A stretch of 64,000 nt of DNA from Lepiota brunneoincarnata (lineage: Eukaryota; Basidiomycota; Agaricomycetes; Agaricales; Agaricaceae). The notes under the pieces were generated by a model. That model saw only the letters and a list, made by a program, of their open reading frames with translations. It was not told the DNA's origin and made no database searches. Positions 58,401 through 64,000 of this stretch are shown one piece after another. The stretch lies in NCBI GenBank assembly GCA_023014365.1, contig JAEBUN010000003.1, positions 62,001 through 126,000 of the forward strand. Reading direction: 5' to 3'. Both the position numbers and the translations under genes were made by a program. Position 1 is the first letter of the stretch; the number at the start of each line of letters is the position of its first letter.

Positions 58401-60146
58401 CAGATGAGTCGGAGTCGTTTCCACCCAACGGAGAGAAGATGTAGACCTCGCCATGACAAGACAGAGAAACGAATACATCTCCACAACCTGTGATCTTGGC
58501 CATGCGAGAATCCTTTGTAGCTTGGGGAGGCCGATACGGCCGTATTGGCGAGGGAAACGCATGAGTAGGAAAACTGCAACTCAAATGAGTGAGCATGTCC
58601 AGGAGGGATAGCAAAGGAATACCTACTTGATGCGATGGTGCCCGCCCTCATAAAAGCACTCTATTTGTCGACTCTGCATTAAACAAGCCATTGCATTTTC
58701 CTGTGAGTCAGAGGTCAGCGTGAACTGCAAAATAAGAATGAAAGCCTTCTGACCGTCATAGAAATAGCGATGACAGGTGCGGTCAAGCCCGATACTTTAC
58801 GGGGTAGTATCTGAACCGGTTGGGCTATCTTGTCATAGCCTAAAAGGCGTAAATGATCAGGGGCTAGACCCGAAACCTTGCAGGATGATGCATACCTAGT
58901 TGGCCATTGTTGGCTCCCCACGTGTACACGCTATCCTCGGTCCAACAAGCCGACGCACACTTGCTCGCAGCAACGCCCCTGACAACCTCTTTCCTGAGTG
59001 AACCTTGGACCTTCCGTGGTGCAAACTGTATCGGTTCTTCTGTACGGCCGCCCGTCAAAAGATCCACGGGGTATCCTAACTGAGAGAAGCGGTTCAAACC
59101 CCAGCTCAGAACCTCTCCATTCTCCGTAAGTGCCAGAGTGTGATCCTGGCCCAAAGCAATGGAAACAATCGTCTGAGAAAAATGTGACAATGGCTTCAGG
59201 ACATATTGCGTATGAGAATTTGGACCAAGTCTAGTGATTGTGTGGGTAATGAAACCAGTCCGAGATCACAAAGTGGAAAAGACGTACCGGCCCCCACTTC
59301 CAAAACCGCACACACGTAAATTACCTCCAGCCTCAGATGTTACAACAGCTGAAATCTCTTAATACAGGATGACAACTCTAAGAACCGGGTTTACTAACCT
59401 GTGTGGAGCTTCGACATCTCAATGTGCTTCACTCTCACTGGCAGGAATCGTGCTGATAGATTCTGTTGCTCAAGGTTTACGATACCCTCCTTGTGCTGAA
59501 ACGTAATTTGTTCAGGACATGTTCTATCATTATTATCTCCTAATCCCAGGGCGGCATTCCTGAGAGACGACTAAATCCTAGTTTTGGAATAAAGAACTAA
59601 GGGGCACGTACGGATTGGCTCCCCAAGTAAATAAATCCGCATCAGCTTCCCCTTCCTCTACCGATGGCTTCGTTCCAGCAAGCGTAGAATTGTAAAGGTC
59701 GAATGCGGTATATCCTTCATTATCCTTCAGAGTGACGTCGATGTCCGAACGCTGTAGAAGTAAACATCTAGGTGGACAGTCAGGGAGCAGATGCAAAATG
59801 TTAAAGATGCGTAACTCACGCAGCAGGAAGGTTCGCATTGTATAGGGCACGGTGCAAGGACGTCCACTGGCTCTCTGCGTCTGGCAGGTTGACGCTGATG
59901 GCTGGATGCTTGAGAAGTGCTCGAAGATAGTCCAGGCGTTCGATGGAGGCAGAGGCGAGATGAAGCGCTGTCCTGCCTAAGCCAGTCACGAGCATTGACG
60001 TCTACATTGATGGAATTAAGCACACCGTGCCTCCTGCCGCCACTTGTACTCCCTGTCGACTGGCCACGGTCCGGACCACTGCTGTCCAGCAAGCGCTGAA
60101 AGAGCTGAAGGTTGCGTGTGTTGAAGTAGTCATGGAGCAAGCTCAT
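55481..60146 (-). CDS. Ankyrin-RCC1-BTB-BTB protein (IBtk-like)
   Basis: Many small exons. N-terminus MSLLHDYFNTRNLQLFQRLL and ankyrin repeats (VNARDWL; GRTALHLASASIERLDYL; DVTLKDNEGYTAFDLYN), RCC1 repeats (DLFTWGANP; HTLALTENGEVLSWGLNRFSQLGY; VYTWGANNGQLGM), BTB-1 (ADTLVQLPSGAIFPVHAIVL), BTB-2 (PDVVLELEDKEVCTHSAIL) and a low-complexity tail with a conserved block (DPARDRRSLLEIQEEEEARR). This order is that of IBtk (inhibitor of Bruton kinase), a Cullin-3 adaptor, and its fungal relatives. Possible 1-base shifts near 59985 (DWL/GRTALH) and 57520 (after YLYSDNVV) may be lesions or missed introns. Last exon reading ends in Gly-rich sequence at 55481. Confidence 0.75.
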
Positions 60147-60884
60147 GCAGGATTTTCAGCAGACACACGACTTGGTTGAGGCACCAAAGAACCTCGTCTC
60201 GTCGTGTTATCTGGATGTGTTGCGCCCGCTTACTAGGAGCGCAAGTAACGACTGTCTCGTTGCAGACAGTAGAGTCTAAGGGATGCAGAAAAGCGAGAGG
60301 TCGAGTCAGTGTGCTGAGGGAATGCAAGCTTACGGAGATGATAAGCCAGTCACCACGTGACCACAAACGTTCCATCATCCGATTCGTCGGTCTCTCCGTC
60401 TCCCAGCCGAAACGTTTCTCCAGGGTTCCCCCAGGTACATGATATACTCCTCCGCGACGCCCTTGAACGTGCCTCTCCCTGCTACAACATACGCTATCAT
60501 GACGTTCACTAGGCTGCATAAGCTCCGAAGCTCATCCGGCGGCTTTCGGAGGGATCCCGATGAATATTGCCTTGCTGATAATTTTATGAACTAAATTAAG
60601 TAAATGTCCCTGATTACAAGAGAAATAGGAATTAAACCTCCCTCTATTACTTTGACAGAGTCGAGCTTGTAAGACTTGTGTGAGTGTCTCCGCCATCTTC
60701 TTGGTTACTCACATCAATCATTGTTCACATAGCCACAGATACAGAGATGAGTATCATCGAACTTCAAATGGTTTTAAATAAAGGACGGAAGCTGAGTGTG
60801 AGATTTTCATTTAACGCTGCACCGTACCCACCTACACCACACTACACCACACGGCCACCAGTCACCGTTCTGTGACTGGTTATA
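60147..60884. other. Intergenic, divergent promoter region
   Basis: Lies between the 5' ends of the IBtk-like gene (-) and the ARF-like pseudogene (+). No family recognised in the frames 60130-60519 or 60176-60442. Confidence 0.4.
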
Positions 60885-61693
60885 ATGCTTTCTTTCCTCC
60901 AAAGAATTTGCCATCGACTTTCTCTGCTGGACAGGATTTTACCTCAGATATCGAATAATAGCTCATGGACTAAACAGAAGCGGCAGATCCACTCTCCTTT
61001 ACCTACTCAAGTTCCATCCCGATCCTGCACAGGAGGGTATACCAGCCTACGGACTGGGATATGGGCCTGAGACTGCAACCATCAATCCGCCTACCCTAGC
61101 ATCATCATCATTTGCCACACTGGCACCATTCCTGCCCCGTCATAGCGTCGGGAGAAACTCGACTATACTAAGTATGAGGGCAGCGACAGAGGTGGAAATT
61201 GAGGTATGGAAAGTAGGCCTTGGGTACGAGAGGACACCTGCGAATGCTCATCGTTACTTGGATGAGTGTTTCGAAAAGGGAGATGCAGGTCGTTTGGATT
61301 GTAGACGCAGGCTGTGGATGCGACGGAGGAATCAGATTATCATGTCCGAGAAAGTGTTACGGAGTTCGACCGGATTGTACGGAAACATCCTCGTGTGAAG
61401 GAGGTACCCCTACTTATGTGAGTTTACTCCACCCCTTCATTTCTCGAAAACTAGAACTTGTCCTCCCATTCATTAGACTGGCAAATAAGCAGGATTTGCC
61501 TGGAGCGAAAACACCGGGGGAGATAAGGGAAGCCTTTGCGGAGTCTTCAGTTGGCCGGGATTCTAATAACCTGGCGGTGTTTCCAACCTCTGTGCTGCTT
61601 GGATTTGGCGTGGAGGGTGGATTGCCTCCGGCATTTGATTGGTTAAATAATGCTGTGAGGAAAATGCGCATCCACCGCAAGCCTCCGTCTTAG
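60885..61693 (+). pseudogene. ARF-like small GTPase, decayed
   Basis: Pieces in several frames: MLSFLQRICHRLS, P-loop GLNRSGRSTLLYLL (Arg where GKS/T needs Lys), VEIEVWKVG, HRYLDECFEKGDA, VVWIVDA, VRESVTEFDRIVRKHPRVKE, and after an intron (donor about 61420) LANKQDLPGAKTPGEIREAF with the NKxD guanine motif. These follow the order of an ARF/ARL GTPase. At least two frameshifts near 61285-61310 and the P-loop change argue it is dead. Confidence 0.75.
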
Positions 61694-62878
61694 TTGATGG
61701 ATTTGTTACATAGATAGGGCGGTTAATAATTCCACCATGTTTGGCTCAATCTGGTTCTTGCGAGGACGATAGTGAATAATCAACAATCTTTATGCATCAG
61801 ACGGGGACATTTTGGACTGCTGGAGACCACTGGCCCGACGTCCACAAACTCACTTTCCATGGATGCGGATTCAACACTTTGACCCCGGCGTCCGCCGTGT
61901 TCAGACGGGCGATGCTGTGGTAGGGGATATTTTAGTATCAGCTCTATGGCTCAATGTGCTCCTTGCTTTCCAGTGGTTCGAGCCGGAGGACTGGAGGATC
62001 ATTTGTGTGCTCAACCTTCAACCTCTTCATGCCCATGGCATTAATGTACAACCCTCTCCTCCAAGTTGTTCAGCTACGTTGCTGGATCTTTCCACACAAG
62101 GTATCTTGTTGGAAACGATAGCCATCCACACAGATAACTATCTATCACACAAGCTGCATTGCATCCCAGGCCGAGCCACTGCCATAGTTGGGAGCGAGGC
62201 AAAAATCAGAACAGAGGTTGTCAAATCCGCATGCAAAATATCTAATCTGGAGGTACAGCAGCCGCGTGAAGGGGAGGCCTGAGCCCTCGGCTACACGATG
62301 TCGTCGTTTTCACCTTCTTATAGTAATTTCAACAGTAGAAGTTTGCATTTATTACAACACTTGCGTGTACCTACGCACCTCGGTGATATCAAGTAGATTG
62401 AATGTTAGACGCGATTATAGGAAAGCATTTCATACGTCACTATCACAATGAGCTAAGCTAAGCACCCACTTGCAACCAATGATATTGTTGACAGGGGCCT
62501 GTTGACCTTTGCTCACACTTTCCGAAGGAAGACTAAGCTTAAGGTTGGGTCCAACTATCCGGCTACCTGACAGTATACCCTCCTCTCCAAACTACAAACA
62601 TATGTAGTCTGCCTATCGTGAGGCGTGGTACTCGTAAAATTGTACAAACTGCGAAGCCCGTGCAAGTAATTCTCAGAGGGCTCCTGATGAACATTCCGGA
62701 CTGGCCAGAATTGCAATAGCGCACCTTAAGGACCCTAATCAATGATTCCAGACCCCTCTTTTAGGGCTCCGACTAAGCTACCCCGAGTCAGAACTGATTC
62801 CGATCACTATAAATGCCGTCATCTATGAGGTGGTATATAAGATGTGGTGACAGCTTCACGACCACATAATCAGCAACC
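61694..62878. other. Unassigned region with one ORF; laccase promoter at right end
   Basis: A 156-codon ORF (61812-62282 +) has no recognised motif. The last 50 bp include TATATAA (62834-62840), 39 bp before the laccase ATG. Otherwise nothing seen. Confidence 0.35.
62834..62840 (+). promoter_or_regulatory. TATA box of the laccase gene
   Basis: TATATAA 39 bp upstream of the laccase ATG at 62879, preceded by ATGAGGTGG. Spacing fits a short 5' leader. Confidence 0.5.
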
Positions 62879-64000
62879 ATGTACTTCCCGCCTTTCAGAT
62901 TCTGGAAAACTGTGCCACTACTGGCCGAGTCTTTGCATTCCATCGGTCCGGTTGGAGAATTGTTTGTTGTAAACAAAATAATCAACGCCGATGGATTTAG
63001 GCGCGAAGCCGCACTGGTAGGCTTGACCCCGAAGTGGCCCACGTTCCCTGGACCAATAATCCGCGGGTACAAGGTATGCCGAAGACGGTATAGCACATCT
63101 CGGGGCTTGAACTATTTTATCAGGGTGATACCTTCAGGATTAATGTCAATAATATGCTCAACAGTGACGACATGCTGACAGCAATCACGATTGTAGGCAA
63201 TTCTCCGCTTCTATGCATATTAACCTACGTCCATCCTCGTTCACCAGCACTGGCACGGGATTCACCATAACCATGGAACAAACTGGGCAGATGGGGATTG
63301 CGTTTGTTACTCAATGCCCTGTCGTTTCAGGGAACTCGTTTTCATATCGTTTTCCTGTTGAGAACCAAGCAGGTACTTTCTGGTATCACTCTCATTACTG
63401 TAAGGCGTTCCATCGCCGACTGTCACAGGCGATTCATCGCTCTCATTAGCAACACAATACTGCGATGGACTCCGTGGACCTCTCATCGTTATGGACTCGA
63501 ATGATCCACACGGTCATCTGTATGATATCGACGATGGTGATAAATTTTTTGCTCTGGGTCTTCCTTGACTAACCCTGGGGATCCAAGACGGAACAGTGAT
63601 AACGCTGTCGGACTGGTGGGTGAAATTTACAGCGCTTAGCATCTTTCACTTATGTTTCCATGATCAGGTATCGTTAGTCTTCATTATACCGAGGTTCAGA
63701 CGTATTTTCTCAGAGCGCTGAAACCATAGATCAAATTGCCTAGCCAAGGGTCAAAGGTACGCCTGGCGTCCGCTCTCGCTCCCTGGGCCCATAATGGTAG
63801 TTACCTCATTTCCGATGAAGCGCATGGAATTCTACTTTGATCAACGGCTTCGGCCAGTGGCCGGGCTCGACCCAGCCACCGAAATATGCCGTAGGTCGAT
63901 GTCCTCCATGGCAGGCGGTAAGTAGCATTTATCAGCACTCCTATCGCCCTTCTAAGCACCCTCGAACCCCAACAATCTAGGTATCGCTTCCGGCTCATCA
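62879..64000 (+). CDS. Laccase (multicopper oxidase), 5' part, cut by window end
   Basis: Exons joined by GT-AG introns 63074-63123, 63193-63247, 63401-63449 and 63537-63587. Landmarks: [40 protein letters not shown], copper loop L1 [16 protein letters not shown] (HWHG 63248-63259), L2 GTFWYHSHY joined to [33 protein letters not shown] and YRFRL at the edge. The L1 and L2 His ligands are present. One extra G in a G4 run (63293-63296) shifts the frame between ADG and AFVTQCP, so as it stands the gene is broken; this could also be a sequencing error. Laccases oxidise phenols outside the cell; L3/L4 would lie beyond the window. Confidence 0.85.

Overview
The window is nuclear DNA of a filamentous basidiomycete, most likely an Agaricomycete. 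The evidence is many short introns (about 49-60 bp), a coiled-coil F-box/LRR family, aryl-alcohol-oxidase-like GMC genes, a laccase, a NACHT-WD40 (NLR) gene, an ankyrin-RCC1-BTB gene and chromodomain Ty3 elements. I cannot name the species. Only one host gene, a secreted phosphoesterase at 52349-53269, reads as a clean intact gene.

Positions 1 to about 23,800 are a nest of LTR retrotransposons. The oldest layer is a Ty1/copia element on the minus strand (gag near 23.8 kb, RT near 3.4 kb). It is broken up by: solo LTRs of family A (3782-4175, TSD GTTCC; 22300-22684, TSD ATATG); family B LTRs (2894-3388; 4482-4618 plus 10831-11400; solo 21328-22025, TSD GTGAA); and a small LTR element of family C (11401-20396) that carries a KH-domain ORF and no polymerase. 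Three Ty3/gypsy elements sit inside these. Ty3-1 (1-2893, cut by the window edge) lies in a family B LTR. Ty3-2 (4619-10830, TSD GGACC) has about 99% identical LTRs but eight in-frame TGA codons. Ty3-3 (11530-18607, TSD AGTAT) is structurally complete with open gag and pol. All four elements whose 5' LTR/internal junction is visible have a 10-13 nt site next to that LTR which is complementary to their own predicted RNA 5' end, the layout of Tf1-type self-priming.

Positions 24.8-42.5 kb are a degraded tandem segmental duplication. Each unit held a GMC oxidoreductase gene (+), an antisense GMC fragment and an F-box/LRR gene (-). Two GMC copies and three F-box copies remain, all with frameshifts or stops, and a third GMC survives only as its 3' flank. 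A 204-bp LTR-like insertion (TSD GTTAA) lies in the third unit.

Positions 42.5-51 kb hold a truncated copy of the BTB gene, a NACHT fragment, a larger NACHT-WD40 NLR-like pseudogene, another family B solo LTR (49691-50388, TSD CAGCT) and a decayed Ty3 reverse transcriptase. Positions 52-64 kb are more gene-like: the phosphoesterase, a multi-exon ankyrin-RCC1-BTB gene of the IBtk type (-), an ARF-like GTPase pseudogene and the 5' part of a laccase gene that runs off the right edge. All of this comes from reading the sequence by eye; no search or alignment program was run.
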